In this document: positions 49,305 to 59,789 of the stretch, one piece after another
Numbering within the stretch: position 1 is the first letter of the stretch
How the letters are laid out: each line of letters begins with the position of its first letter
Source of the DNA: Rubellicoccus peritrichatus
GTDB taxonomy: Bacteria > Verrucomicrobiota > Verrucomicrobiia > Opitutales > Cerasicoccaceae
DNA: 64,000 nucleotides
Reading direction: 5' to 3'
Assembly: GCF_033100135.1 (NCBI RefSeq)
Contig: NZ_CP136920.1
Location: forward strand, 4,521,001 to 4,585,000
Translations under genes and position numbers: made by a program
The notes under the pieces: model-generated
What the model was told of the DNA's origin: nothing
Databases searched by the model: none
What the model saw: the letters and a program-made list of their open reading frames with translations, nothing else

Positions 49305-51510
49305 TTTCACCCTCTCCTTTCCTGAAAACGAATCCATTCTCTAAGGTGAAACTCTTAGACTTATTGACTCTGAGTCTGACTGTTTTTTCGGTTTTTCCGA
49401 GGACCTCAGCAAGTGCTGAAACCTTCACATTGCCATTGTCATCTCTAGCCATTTCGAAGGCGTTATTAAAGCTCTCGTCAGCCTCTTTCTTTGAGGCCTT
49501 GTTTCTCTCCGACCTGACTCTCTGAAATTTCTCATATGGGTCCTCTTCGCCGTCCGCTTTTGCGTCTTTGAGTAGCCCATCAGAGTCAACCACATGAATG
49601 GGATACCGAAAGAATATCTCTTTAGCTGGAAAGGTAGCAAACTCCCTAAGAGTTCCCTCAAGTCTCCATCCTGTAGTTATACTGGCTTCAAACTGAGCTT
49701 CTAACCTGGAAGATCCTGGTACGTTGATACCCTCTTCGCCAGCCCATTCAAGAAGCCTCTCGGGGACTAATGCATCATCCTGTGAACACTTCTCCCACCA
49801 ATCAGACTTGATCTTAGTAAGTTCAGCGTGAAGGGCATCACACTCCCATCTTTGTGAAATTTGTTTCCTGCGTCCCTCATCAATCTCCAGCTCAATTAGG
49901 TCTACAATAGCATCAGGATCACGTGCAAAGACTCCTGAGCCTGAAGATCTGTCTCGACTAGTCTTCTGCCCCTGAGAGCCTTTTGAATGATGGTGGCAAT
50001 AAATAGTAGCAGCCCCAAGCTCTACGCAAATCTTGTCGAACTGGTTGCAGAAATGAGCCATCTCTTCTGCGCTGTTCTCGTCACCAGTCAGCACCTTATA
50101 GATCGGGTCAATTATGACAGCCTTGTAGCCCTTCTTGGCAGACCTGCGAATAAGCTTAGGCGCGAGCTTGTCCATGGAGGCGGCACTTCCTCTCAGATTC
50201 CAAACATCAATATTTCCATTATTCTCAATGTTGAGATGCTGATGAATGTTCCAGAAACGGTGCTTACTGGATCGCTTGTCTAGCTCAAGGTTCACATAGA
50301 GTACTCGTCCCTTAGTGCATTTCCATCCCATCCATTCGAGCCCCTGAGAAATGGCAATTGAGAGCTGCTGTAGAGAAAATGACTTACCAGCCTTTGAAGG
50401 GCCAGCGAGTAGCATTTTATGCCCCTCTCGCAAGAGTCCCTTTATCAGCTCAGGTGCAAGCCCTGGCTCACCATCAATTGTAAGTTCTTCAATATCGGGC
50501 AACTCATCTCTTAGATCCTCAATCCACTCACGCCAATCAAGCCAAGAAGACTTGCCAATGCCAGTGGCTAACAGAAATTGTTTTTCACCATTTCGAGCGA
50601 CCCCTGGCATTCTCGAAAGCCTGGAGGGATTCCGGTTCTGACGATCCATGGCTAAACCGTTCTTCTCGCAAACCTGATACAAGTAATCCACTCGTTCACG
50701 GTATTCTTCGTAGCTGTCAGCCTCAACCTTTACAACCGCGTGAAGGCTCTTACCACCTGAGTGAACAAGCGTAGCTATTGGCAATTCAAGCTCCTTCAGG
50801 AGTGCATACTGTCGAGGTATGTCTACGACATCAGACTCAACCAAGGCGTAACGGTAGCTTGTGACATTCTGGTCTTTGACTCCATTACCATCCAATGGAT
50901 TAAAACGAATCCAGGCACCAACTTCAGAGTTCGTGTCACCAATGACAGAGCCTATGTCTCCCTTACAATCATTGAGTAATTCAATGAGTTGACCTGCTGA
51001 CCTATCAAAGCATCCCTTCTTAGGAAGGTGCTTTTCTGCATTTTCATTGAACCATGACTCAGTGACATAGCCTACTTGTTCCTCGGACTGAAACAATGTC
51101 TCAAGATACGTGATCAAATCTGAAACAGGATTCCAGTCGTTCGAAGGTTTTTTAATTTCTTCATCTTCAAGCCAATGCTCATTGACGACTTTTAAGTCAT
51201 CGCTACCTCCGATCTCATCGTTCCATCCAATTGAACGCCCTGCCTTCTCAGCACTATATTCTACTTCATTCCAGTAGACAGGCTGTCTCCTCCCAAAGAT
51301 TACTGCATCAGACCATTTAGACTCTCCTTCACCTGGATTAATGGAAAGGCTGCCTGCAAGCTTCTCTAAATGGAACAAGTCAACAGCAGATAACGCACCT
51401 GTGGCAGCATAACCACCCGCCAATCTTCCAGTATCCCTTAGGCATGCATGCATGTTCCCCTGGGTCATGCCTTGCTTGAGTTTTTCTTTCAATAATTCAA
51501 ATGCGTTCAT
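49294..51510 (-). CDS. Primase-helicase, 738 aa (copy 2)
   Basis: Same as 13574..15790. Confidence 0.82.
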   Translation of the reverse strand: MNAFELLKEKLKQGMTQGNMHACLRDTGRLAGGYAATGALSAVDLFHLEKLAGSLSINPGEGESKWSDAVIFGRRQPVYWNEVEYSAEKAGRSIGWNDEIGGSDDLKVVNEHWLEDEEIKKPSNDWNPVSDLITYLETLFQSEEQVGYVTESWFNENAEKHLPKKGCFDRSAGQLIELLNDCKGDIGSVIGDTNSEVGAWIRFNPLDGNGVKDQNVTSYRYALVESDVVDIPRQYALLKELELPIATLVHSGGKSLHAVVKVEADSYEEYRERVDYLYQVCEKNGLAMDRQNRNPSRLSRMPGVARNGEKQFLLATGIGKSSWLDWREWIEDLRDELPDIEELTIDGEPGLAPELIKGLLREGHKMLLAGPSKAGKSFSLQQLSIAISQGLEWMGWKCTKGRVLYVNLELDKRSSKHRFWNIHQHLNIENNGNIDVWNLRGSAASMDKLAPKLIRRSAKKGYKAVIIDPIYKVLTGDENSAEEMAHFCNQFDKICVELGAATIYCHHHSKGSQGQKTSRDRSSGSGVFARDPDAIVDLIELEIDEGRRKQISQRWECDALHAELTKIKSDWWEKCSQDDALVPERLLEWAGEEGINVPGSSRLEAQFEASITTGWRLEGTLREFATFPAKEIFFRYPIHVVDSDGLLKDAKADGEEDPYEKFQRVRSERNKASKKEADESFNNAFEMARDDNGNVKVSALAEVLGKTEKTVRLRVNKSKSFTLENGFVFRKGEGENDH

Positions 51511-51700
51511 AAACTAATAATACTTGATGGCTGCTTAGATGTTAGCTCTCGCAATGAACCCGCCCCGGCACCTCACCGAGACGGGCCATTTCACGACACC
51601 CATTTGGGTTAATATTGTGACACCTCGTCACAAAGACTTTAGAATATAATATTAGAATTCTCATGGTAATGCTGACTCATTCGTTGTTAGTGTCCGTAGA
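51511..51700. promoter_or_regulatory. Intergenic region with operator-like palindrome (copy 2)
   Basis: Same as 15791..15980; palindrome at 51615..51633. Confidence 0.45.
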
Positions 51701-52270
51701 TTAGAATTTCTTTCCTCCGTGTTTGTAAGGTCGGCCTTGGTTGTATTCATCCTTCTCTATCATCGCTGGTGCTACATTCAACTTGGCTTGCGTCGCATAA
51801 TTCATAATGCGAATTACGGTATCTCCCAACTCTACTTCGCGGCCTTCTCTCCAAGGTAGCTTGTCATCAGGTGCGCTGCTTCGAAATGCTTCAAAAGCCT
51901 CACAGAGTTCACAAACCATCAGCATGAACTGAGTGCCATGATCGATGTTACCATCCTCTGCAACGAAGCCCTTATCGCAATTGGTTTGATGTGTGCGCTT
52001 GGCCATGAGTAGCCAAGCCTCAATGAACGGGTGATGAAGATCATATCGTTCCTTGAGGTCATTTGCCAAATCAGGTATTCGCTCTTGGATCGCCTTCGCA
52101 TACATTGACAATGCTGCTCGACAAGCACGAACATGACTTACGTCGCCTCCCTTATAGTCAAGACGCAGGACAAAATACTCAGCATCAGGATCAACAGAAC
52201 TACCGTCTGCCTTGGTAACTACATACTTTTGATGTAGTCCGTTTGGATTCTCTTCTTTTGTGGGTACCAT
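51701..52270 (-). CDS. MazG-like pyrophosphohydrolase, 189 aa (copy 2)
   Basis: Same as 15981..16550. Confidence 0.7.
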   Translation of the reverse strand: MVPTKEENPNGLHQKYVVTKADGSSVDPDAEYFVLRLDYKGGDVSHVRACRAALSMYAKAIQERIPDLANDLKERYDLHHPFIEAWLLMAKRTHQTNCDKGFVAEDGNIDHGTQFMLMVCELCEAFEAFRSSAPDDKLPWREGREVELGDTVIRIMNYATQAKLNVAPAMIEKDEYNQGRPYKHGGKKF

Positions 52271-52309
52271 GATAATATCTCCAGTTTCGTTGTTATCTCG
52301 AAAAGTTCG

Positions 52310-52603
52310 TCATGCGTGATCAGAGCGATATAGCTCAATTGCTCGGAATGCCTGCTCAACAAGTTCAAGTCGATACGCTCTGTTGCCAGACTCTAAATCC
52401 GAAAGATAGGCAGCAGATATGCAGAGCCGCCCCGCAAGTTTGCGAAGTGACAGCGCAGCTTGTTCGCGGTACTCTCGCATTAGTTTGCCCGTGTCCTTAC
52501 AATGCTCCTTCTTGGCAATCTCCCATTGATGCTGAAGTCTTAGACACTCTTGCTCGCCATCCTGAACGCGCTTTAGTATGTTCGCTTTAATAAGCTTACT
52601 CAT
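52310..52603 (-). CDS. XRE-type HTH regulator, 97 aa (copy 2)
   Basis: Same as 16590..16883. Confidence 0.7.
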   Translation of the reverse strand: MSKLIKANILKRVQDGEQECLRLQHQWEIAKKEHCKDTGKLMREYREQAALSLRKLAGRLCISAAYLSDLESGNRAYRLELVEQAFRAIELYRSDHA

Positions 52604-52639
52604 GATGCTATCACTCTCCTTTCTTTAATTGGTTTCAGG

Positions 52640-52927
52640 CTAGAAGCCCTCAAACTCTGGAAGTTTCTCGAATTGGTCCTCAGTGAGCTTGATGGTCGTG
52701 ACGATGCCTCCTTCATACTCTGGATCTGTGAGAAATTCCGTAAAGGCTCCGACACTATCGATAACAAAAGTCCCATTTAGGTCGAAGCGGTCATACTCCT
52801 TAAGCTCAAAGTTCTCGCACATTGGAGAATGGTCCGAAGGCGGATACTCTCCACCATTTGTCTCATGCCAATCGCGACAATAATTCTCACAGCATGGGTA
52901 AAAGTGCACATCAAAATCTTCGTCCAT
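52640..52927 (-). CDS. Acidic Cys-rich protein, 95 aa (copy 2)
   Basis: Same as 16920..17207. Confidence 0.6.
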   Translation of the reverse strand: MDEDFDVHFYPCCENYCRDWHETNGGEYPPSDHSPMCENFELKEYDRFDLNGTFVIDSVGAFTEFLTDPEYEGGIVTTIKLTEDQFEKLPEFEGF

Positions 52928-52965
52928 ATTACATTCCTCGTTTGTTGGTTATATTTCTCGTGTCG

Positions 52966-53205
52966 TCATCGTGTTATCGGCGGGAGGGACTCACACCACG
53001 CTCTGTCAAAATCCAGATATGCGTCTTCAGGTGATTTACCAAAACCTGCGACTCCATCCTGTAAGTTTTCTCCAAACAAAGCACACCATCTATCCCCGTC
53101 TATCGAAAGGGATGGGTGATAGCGTGTGCTGGGTCGTTCGTCATGTGCTCGTTTGTCACAAGCGTGAGCATATCGCTCGTTCAATATCAACTGTTCGTCT
53201 ACCAT
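52966..53205 (-). CDS. Small conserved-type phage protein, 79 aa (copy 2)
   Basis: Same as 17246..17485. Confidence 0.65.
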   Translation of the reverse strand: MVDEQLILNERYAHACDKRAHDERPSTRYHPSLSIDGDRWCALFGENLQDGVAGFGKSPEDAYLDFDRAWCESLPPITR

Positions 53206-53235
53206 AGTATTTGATGTTAGTGCTGTTATTCGGCT

Positions 53236-53439
53236 TCAGCTCAGTGGAAAAAATTGCTTCTCGCCAAGCTTCACAAAAAAATTCAGATCGGATTTGCGGT
53301 ATCGGTTTCCATCCCCCAGACAGCTATATTCCTCCCTTGGTTCTATCTTTGTGATACGGAAGAAGAAGGGCTTACCGTCAACGCAGCCCTGATATTTGTA
53401 GTATTTACTACTCTTTTTAATTTTTGCGTAGAGTTCCAT
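53236..53439 (-). CDS. Small basic protein, 67 aa (copy 2)
   Basis: Same as 17516..17719. Confidence 0.55.
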   Translation of the reverse strand: MELYAKIKKSSKYYKYQGCVDGKPFFFRITKIEPREEYSCLGDGNRYRKSDLNFFVKLGEKQFFPLS

Positions 53440-53458
53440 AACTGTTGATTTTTAGTGG

Positions 53459-53701
53459 TTATTTAGATTCCTTCGTCATCGCGTTATCAGCGGCTTCAGC
53501 CTGCACCCTCTGGATGCAGGCATCCAACGTTGCGATGCCTCCGTAATCTATGCCCATCTTCTCAAGTTTCTGGCGAGCATCAGATGACGCCCATTCAATT
53601 ACTTGGCGTTGTGTATCGCCCATGCTGTCACCCTCATCGAGCTGTGCTGCAATTGATAACACATACAAGCGAGCAGCTTTCTTGATTATTGTCTTCTTCA
53701 T
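53459..53701 (-). CDS. Small helical protein, 80 aa (copy 2)
   Basis: Same as 17739..17981, ATG start at 53701. Confidence 0.55.
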   Translation of the reverse strand: MKKTIIKKAARLYVLSIAAQLDEGDSMGDTQRQVIEWASSDARQKLEKMGIDYGGIATLDACIQRVQAEAADNAMTKESK

Positions 53702-53737
53702 GACATTCAAAATTTAGTGGTTATCGATCGTCGTTCG

Positions 53738-55333
53738 TCATTGGTTGATCATATGCGGATTAAATTCACATGGCGTAATCCCTGGTGGTACTCTCCAACG
53801 ATTAGCAGCGACTCTATCAATTAGCTTCTTAGCATCATCAAATGCCCATGTACCAACATGTTTAAATCCATAGCGCTCAAGGCATCTTATTTGCTTGGGT
53901 GTTGTGAGGCCTTCAGCTCTTCTCTTGTCCAGTCGATCAAGTATTTTTTTAGCCTTACCAGCATTCTCAATTTCGTCCGGCATGATACCTAGACGCTCTA
54001 AGCTGCTCCTCTGTGCAGCTGAGGGCGGTGCCATTTCCCATCCAAAGGCGGGAACATAATTAGCGAGGTCCTCAGACTCAATTGACATTTCAAATTGAAG
54101 TGGATCAACCAGCTTGCGCTTTCTATTGCGCATTTCAGCAAGCCTTTTTGCGAGTGCTTCCTCACGATCTGAGACACAATCAGCTTCAGCCTTTTCAATT
54201 GCCTCCTCCAGGTCAAAAGCAGCTCCCGCCGCGCCCTCTAGGTTCTTTGTTGCCTTCCTTGCAACCTCTTCCGATTCAGCAATTAAATAGGCTGGCCTGC
54301 AAAGCTCATGTTTCTCACTATGCCAAAGGAAATCTAAAAGCAAAAGGTGATCCTTGTCTTCTAGAATGCGTGTTCCTCGTCCTACTATCTGACAGTAAAG
54401 ACTCCTTACTTTAGTTGGACGCAAACAGACAATGCAATCAACAGAGGGACAATCCCAGCCTTCTGTAAGTAACATTGAGTTACATAAGATGTCGTACTTA
54501 CCATGTTCAAAATCTTGAAGAACCTCATCGCGATCTTTGCTTGATCCATTGACTTCAGCAGCTCTAAATCCGCGTGTCTCAAGCAAGGATCTCATCTTCT
54601 GGGACGTTGCAACAAGTGGAAGAAACACAACAGTCTTACGCCCCTTGCAATGCTCAACCATTTCATCAGCAATTTGCTCAAGGAATGGATCAAGGGCGCT
54701 ACTTACTTCGGATAATTTAAAATCGCCCGATTGCATTGAAACTCCAGTAAGATCAAGCTTCAGCGGAATGGTTAGAGCCTTTATAGGGGCCAAGTAGCCC
54801 TCTTTGATAGCTTTAGGTAGAGTGTAGTCAAAGGCCAGCGAATCAAAGAACTGGCCAAGATTCCTCATATCTCCCCTGTCTGGAGTAGCTGTCACACCAA
54901 GCACTTTTGCATTTGGAAAATGGTCAAAAATCCGCTGATAGCTATCTGCAAGAACGTGATGTGCCTCATCAACTATAATCACCTGATAATGATCACTACT
55001 GAACCGATCTAGGCGCTTCTGTCTCATAAGCGTTTGCACGCTCCCGACAGTAACACGGTAAAAGCTATCCTCGGCTGAGTCTTCAGCTTTCTCAACTGCA
55101 CATTCAAGACCAGTCGCTTTGCGCATTTTATCAGCAGCTTGGCTAAGTAGCTCACCTCTGTGTGCAAGAATCAGGCATCTGTCACCTTGCGAAACTTGGT
55201 CCTCGATGAGCTTGCAAAAGACTATTGTCTTCCCGCATCCAGTGGGCAGAACAAGAAGGGTCCTTTTGACCCCCTTGCTCCACTCCTCTCGGATGGCCTG
55301 TTTAGCTTCTGACTGGTATGGTCGTAATTCCAC
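53738..55333 (-). CDS. SF2 DEAH-box helicase, 531 aa (copy 2)
   Basis: Same as 18018..19613, GTG start. Confidence 0.9.
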   Translation of the reverse strand: MELRPYQSEAKQAIREEWSKGVKRTLLVLPTGCGKTIVFCKLIEDQVSQGDRCLILAHRGELLSQAADKMRKATGLECAVEKAEDSAEDSFYRVTVGSVQTLMRQKRLDRFSSDHYQVIIVDEAHHVLADSYQRIFDHFPNAKVLGVTATPDRGDMRNLGQFFDSLAFDYTLPKAIKEGYLAPIKALTIPLKLDLTGVSMQSGDFKLSEVSSALDPFLEQIADEMVEHCKGRKTVVFLPLVATSQKMRSLLETRGFRAAEVNGSSKDRDEVLQDFEHGKYDILCNSMLLTEGWDCPSVDCIVCLRPTKVRSLYCQIVGRGTRILEDKDHLLLLDFLWHSEKHELCRPAYLIAESEEVARKATKNLEGAAGAAFDLEEAIEKAEADCVSDREEALAKRLAEMRNRKRKLVDPLQFEMSIESEDLANYVPAFGWEMAPPSAAQRSSLERLGIMPDEIENAGKAKKILDRLDKRRAEGLTTPKQIRCLERYGFKHVGTWAFDDAKKLIDRVAANRWRVPPGITPCEFNPHMINQ

Positions 55334-55335
55334 AA

Positions 55336-55791
55336 TCAGAACTTTCCGGGAGTGTAACCTTGCTCGGCAGGCTCAAGGAACTTATCAACCTTGTTGATAA
55401 ATCTCTCCTCACTAGTTCCCTTCTTAATGTATTTTTCTTGGGCTAATTTAAGGCGACCCTTTGACCCGATAACCTTGTCCCAATTCATGCGAAGCTTCTC
55501 ACCTTTCTTACGCTGACCAATTGATGTAAAGAACTGACAAATTAGCCATTCTAGCTTTGTGTGAAGCAACAAGTCTTTTGTTAAATAAGCCTTGCCATGC
55601 TCACCCCCATCAACCTCAAGGCTCAGGACAGCCTTATTGCATGCGCCCAATTTTTCAGAGCCAGGAAATCTACCGCGCTCAAACTTTGTAACAGTGAATG
55701 GATATGCTCCATCAGGCAGGAGAACAAAATCATTCCCCTCGTTTTCGATTTCAGCATCCCATGCTAGTTCACTTCCGTTGTTATCACTCAT
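55336..55791 (-). CDS. DUF669-like protein, 151 aa (copy 2)
   Basis: Same as 19616..20071. Confidence 0.7.
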   Translation of the reverse strand: MSDNNGSELAWDAEIENEGNDFVLLPDGAYPFTVTKFERGRFPGSEKLGACNKAVLSLEVDGGEHGKAYLTKDLLLHTKLEWLICQFFTSIGQRKKGEKLRMNWDKVIGSKGRLKLAQEKYIKKGTSEERFINKVDKFLEPAEQGYTPGKF

Positions 55792-55821
55792 CGTATTATA
55801 CTTTCTTTAATAGGTTAATTG

Positions 55822-56862
55822 TTAGGCGACTGAATCAAGTTCCAGTTCTTTGATAATCTCCAATACCTTTGGCCAAGCAGCTATTAGGACGCCGTCTACA
55901 AAATCATCAGCATAACGGTCAATCGGTGTTGCCTCAGGATAGTAACCCTTGCTTGCAACGGCTTTTTGAATCTGCTTTGCCGAGATGCTATCCTTCTGCA
56001 TTAACTCAAATAGCTTAGTCGGGAATCCTCCAGGGTTATCAAATGGGATTGATGTTCCCGTGGGCTGAGGCTCGGTAACTTTAGGATCGTTAATAGCTTC
56101 ACGTTCCATTTTCAGTTCTTCGCTAGACGACTCTGTGAACTCTGCTAGTTCATCATCACCCTGAAAGATATGCTCAATATTGGAGAATTCAAAATCTAGC
56201 TCATCGGCTAGACCATGGCGATTCTTCGCATCCCAGCACGGATGATGAGAAGTGCGCATAACACGACGACCGCCCTGGGCCTTCTTGCTTTTGGTTTTAT
56301 CATCTTCAATTACAAAAGTTTTGTAATTTGCAAATAGAACCATATCAGCCCACTCCTTTACTAGGGGAGAGCATTTCTTAGTAAGCTTTAGCTCCCATCT
56401 GTCGTAAGCACCAATCTCATCAGGCTGCTCAAACTTGCGCATATGAGCATGGGCAAGCAAAACAACATTGATCCCCTTCTCCCGCACATCATTCAGCAAA
56501 TTTAAAAGCTTACCAAATTCCTCTGCCAAGTGAGTATACCCCTTGCCGTATCCAAAATCTTCAATACTGCTCTTGCCAGCGACAGCACATACATATTCTA
56601 TGCATTGCCTCTCTGCCCAATCAATCGTATCGATGATCAAGGTTTTAAACTCAGACTTTGCAACTTCCTCAACTTGAGATAGAATCATTGTCCAGCTTGC
56701 GGGTTTCTTTGTGCGAGCTACATCAAGGTGATCTGTTGAGTCTTCTGTGTCGATGAAGACGGGATTTGGAAACTTGCTTCCAAATGTACTCTTTCCAATC
56801 CCCTCAGGACCATACACAACTATTCGCTGCGCCTTGTTCTGTTTTCCTTTTATAATTTCCAT
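55822..56862 (-). CDS. Sak4-like ATPase, 346 aa (copy 2)
   Basis: Same as 20102..21142. Confidence 0.82.
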   Translation of the reverse strand: MEIIKGKQNKAQRIVVYGPEGIGKSTFGSKFPNPVFIDTEDSTDHLDVARTKKPASWTMILSQVEEVAKSEFKTLIIDTIDWAERQCIEYVCAVAGKSSIEDFGYGKGYTHLAEEFGKLLNLLNDVREKGINVVLLAHAHMRKFEQPDEIGAYDRWELKLTKKCSPLVKEWADMVLFANYKTFVIEDDKTKSKKAQGGRRVMRTSHHPCWDAKNRHGLADELDFEFSNIEHIFQGDDELAEFTESSSEELKMEREAINDPKVTEPQPTGTSIPFDNPGGFPTKLFELMQKDSISAKQIQKAVASKGYYPEATPIDRYADDFVDGVLIAAWPKVLEIIKELELDSVA

Positions 56863-56863
56863 A

Positions 56864-57115
56864 TTATACAATATCCGTGTTTACTAATTTATTGATAAGC
56901 TCTTGCTTGATGGTATCCACAAAGCTCTTAGGTGGCTGACTTATGACATCAGCAGACTGCTTGAATTCCTCTATCATTGAAATCGCTTCATCATAAGTAA
57001 GATCACGATTGTCCAAGTATTCCTTGACTGCACCTGCCTTAACTCGCCATGAGTCCACAGCAATTTCCTTGGCCGTTTGATCAATTCTTTTTGATAGCTG
57101 TTGTAATGTTGTCAT
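56864..57115 (-). CDS. Small helical protein, 83 aa (copy 2)
   Basis: Same as 21144..21395. Confidence 0.6.
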   Translation of the reverse strand: MTTLQQLSKRIDQTAKEIAVDSWRVKAGAVKEYLDNRDLTYDEAISMIEEFKQSADVISQPPKSFVDTIKQELINKLVNTDIV

Positions 57116-57291
57116 AGTGATGTGAATTTCCGCTTTGTAATTTCGTTAAGCCTTTGATCACCTCTAAGGCGCTTCTTGATAAGCTTCTCAACTGTAGTTC
57201 CAGCGCCCCTAACGGGTAGCCCTCTGTTGTCCCAATAGGTGCCAATGTGCTCCCCGTATTTGTCCTGATAAGTGTAGCGATAGCATGGCAT
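57112..57291 (-). CDS. Short basic protein, 59 aa (copy 2)
   Basis: Same as 21392..21571. Confidence 0.7.
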   Translation of the reverse strand: MPCYRYTYQDKYGEHIGTYWDNRGLPVRGAGTTVEKLIKKRLRGDQRLNEITKRKFTSL

Positions 57292-57293
57292 TG

Positions 57294-57929
57294 TTAGAAC
57301 CCATCACAGAGGCTTTGAAGATCGTGCAATGCAGCACGCATGTTACCATTGCAGCCTTCGGCAATCTTTCTCACTTCGGAAGGATCAAGCCTTGGCCAAT
57401 GACGCATTGCGAATTCGTGAATCTCTTCGGATGTCAGACTCTTAACTTCCAATGGTGTGAATCTGGTTTGAAACCTGTCAGAGAAATTCTCCGTATGGTT
57501 GTTGCTAGTTCCAATAATCGCTACGCACTCGGGAAGCTTGTCTATGACATCAAGCATGAGATCTTGAGCCCTTGCTGGTACGGTGTCTATCTCCTCAATG
57601 ACGAGCACACGCCAACCAGAATAAAGAGACCCAATTCTAAAGTCTCGTTGCCATTGGCGAACCAAATCCACGTCAACATTGATCCCAGAATATGAGAGTA
57701 TGTTCTCTCTGTGCTCAGCTATTGTATTGGCAGCAATTTCAGCTAAGGCTGACTTTCCACAACCAGGATCACCAATGAGAAGCACGGTCCATTTTCCAAA
57801 CTTGCTAAGACTGAGCTTCTTAGCCTTCTTGACGAGAGGTTCAGCTAATTCTCTGGCATCTCCGCATAGGTCCTCAACTCTAATGTTCGGATTGTTGATC
57901 AAGTCTGATGGTTCTATTTGAGCAATCAT
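57294..57929 (-). CDS. Clamp-loader-like AAA+ ATPase, 211 aa (copy 2)
   Basis: Same as 21574..22209. Confidence 0.82.
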   Translation of the reverse strand: MIAQIEPSDLINNPNIRVEDLCGDARELAEPLVKKAKKLSLSKFGKWTVLLIGDPGCGKSALAEIAANTIAEHRENILSYSGINVDVDLVRQWQRDFRIGSLYSGWRVLVIEEIDTVPARAQDLMLDVIDKLPECVAIIGTSNNHTENFSDRFQTRFTPLEVKSLTSEEIHEFAMRHWPRLDPSEVRKIAEGCNGNMRAALHDLQSLCDGF

Positions 57930-58150
57930 TTTGACCCCCTTCTTGTTGACCTTCTTGGCTTGTTGTCGCTCTTTAGTTTCAAGTCTGGAAGTAACTCGAC
58001 GACTTGGTTGTGATCATTATCAAGCCATGTTGAGGTATTAATACGAAACAGTTCCCCCGACGGTGAAATCTCTTGGATAATCCCCTCGATGATCTTCTTG
58101 CCGCTACGAAAAATCCCGCGCTTCCCAATATGTTTAATTGTGATATTCAT
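57926..58150 (-). CDS. Small basic protein, 74 aa (copy 2)
   Basis: Same as 22206..22430. Confidence 0.55.
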   Translation of the reverse strand: MNITIKHIGKRGIFRSGKKIIEGIIQEISPSGELFRINTSTWLDNDHNQVVELLPDLKLKSDNKPRRSTRRGSK

Positions 58151-58169
58151 AGTTTCCTGTTTACTTTTA

Positions 58170-58580
58170 AAGTTACCCTGTCTCTAGCTGCCTGTAATAC
58201 GTTTCCAGCCTGCGTCTGGCGCTAACCTAGCCCGCCATCGTTGCGATTGTTTCCGTTGCAGTCATACGTCTGAGGAGCGACCTCACGACTAGAGACAGGT
58301 TTGTGTGTGGACCACGTTTGAAAAGGTGGAGAGGGCCGGACGCTACTTCGGCACAGCCTGTGCGACTGTTTTGTGACACCACATCGATTGGTTACGTGCT
58401 CGGCGTGTCTCGTCTGGCTCTTTAATAGGCCAGCACTGGCTTCCACGCCGCCTCTCCATAAAGTCACGACAGCGGGGGCAACAAACCCTCCCCCGCTGCC
58501 TTTTACCATCATACCACTACCATTGCGGATGCTCGCCGCAAAAGACTTAGTAAGAAAATATGTTAGGTTGAAAGTCATTG
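58170..58580 (-). ncRNA. Structure-rich region, candidate RNA (copy 2)
   Basis: Same as 22450..22860; every paired arm is preserved. Confidence 0.4.
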
Positions 58581-58582
58581 GA

Positions 58583-58762
58583 TTATACAGGTTTGGCGGT
58601 TAAAATCATTAAGAGACCAATAAGCAGAGCGGCTAGAAATAGAACTGTTTCGGCAAACTGTCCTCTAAGCACATAAGCAAACATCCCAATCGATCCAGTG
58701 AGGACAAAGCCCACACCAAGGACGCTGATAACGAGGCCAAATATGCATCTTAGAATTTCCAT
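58583..58762 (-). CDS. Two-helix membrane protein, 59 aa (copy 2)
   Basis: Same as 22863..23042. Confidence 0.72.
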   Translation of the reverse strand: MEILRCIFGLVISVLGVGFVLTGSIGMFAYVLRGQFAETVLFLAALLIGLLMILTAKPV

Positions 58763-59079
58763 TACATCTTCTTGGCTAAACGATCATAAGCGCGCCTGAC
58801 CTGGCTTGCGTTCCAATAGCCACCACGCTTACGAATGCAGGGGCGACCTGTGGCTCTTGATTGTTTTTCATCCCATCGCCTTAATGTGGTTGCGCTGCAT
58901 CCTGGCTTACCGATGTAAAGTGCAACTTCTGCGTCGTTCCACATTGGGAGATCTCGCCAATTCTCACGAACAACTGGGCCACCTGGTTCTGGGTTCTCGC
59001 CCTTCAGCGATTCAAGACGCTCGACGCATTCCCGAAGGAGGCTTTCAATTTTTAGAATCTGTTCGGGCGCGGCATTCAT
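58762..59079 (-). CDS. Excisionase-like protein, 105 aa (copy 2)
   Basis: Same as 23042..23359. Confidence 0.55.
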   Translation of the reverse strand: MNAAPEQILKIESLLRECVERLESLKGENPEPGGPVVRENWRDLPMWNDAEVALYIGKPGCSATTLRRWDEKQSRATGRPCIRKRGGYWNASQVRRAYDRLAKKM

Positions 59080-59080
59080 C

Positions 59081-59371
59081 TCAAGCAGCGGCTAAAGGGT
59101 TCATTGCTTCTGCATAAGCTTCAGCAGCAAGTGATTCGATAAAGAGGCCCTCTGAGAAGTTGCTACCATCAAAGGCACAATCGATAATTGCCTCCCAGGT
59201 TTCGTCATTGATCAGCTTATCAACCAGAGGGCGCAGTAGCTCCTCTTCACTGTCTTTGTAATAGACGCGGACAAGGTCTCCTGTTTCGTGCAGGTAGCTC
59301 AACTTGATCTCCATCACAATTTCGTAATAGTCGTCATTGGTCTCGATGAAGGCTTCGACTAGTTCTGTCAT
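59081..59371 (-). CDS. Very acidic small protein, 96 aa (copy 2)
   Basis: Same as 23361..23651. Confidence 0.6.
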   Translation of the reverse strand: MTELVEAFIETNDDYYEIVMEIKLSYLHETGDLVRVYYKDSEEELLRPLVDKLINDETWEAIIDCAFDGSNFSEGLFIESLAAEAYAEAMNPLAAA

Positions 59372-59616
59372 TGTTTGCCTCCTTGCAGTGCCTCATCGAG
59401 ATTTTGAATTTCGCTTAAGCGGGTTTGTCTTTCAGCCCTCCAGACTTTATACATCTCACGGACAATTTGGGGCACTATCCACCATTCAATTGTTGCTGTT
59501 ATTGTAATAGGCTTGCCCGTTGGTGAGTCTGCGTAGATTTTAAGCTTCAAGCCCTCACCATAGACTCGATGGGCCTCAACATGGCAGACGTTCTCAATGT
59601 TTCTATTGTGCGTCAT
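59368..59616 (-). CDS. Small early protein, 82 aa (copy 2)
   Basis: Same as 23648..23896. Confidence 0.6.
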   Translation of the reverse strand: MTHNRNIENVCHVEAHRVYGEGLKLKIYADSPTGKPITITATIEWWIVPQIVREMYKVWRAERQTRLSEIQNLDEALQGGKQ

Positions 59617-59789
59617 GCCGCCCTCCTATCTTCTGTTTGATTGGCGATCTGACGGCGAAGTTGTAACACTTCGTTATAAGTGCGACGGCTGTAGTCCTCA
59701 GACTCCTTTAGCTGCTCACGAACTGTGAGGGCATAGCCTGTGACGCAAGCTAACAAAAAGATTGGAACGGTTATGGCTAAAGCGATCAT
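59613..59789 (-). CDS. Small membrane protein, 58 aa (copy 2)
   Basis: Same as 23893..24069. Confidence 0.68.
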   Translation of the reverse strand: MIALAITVPIFLLACVTGYALTVREQLKESEDYSRRTYNEVLQLRRQIANQTEDRRAA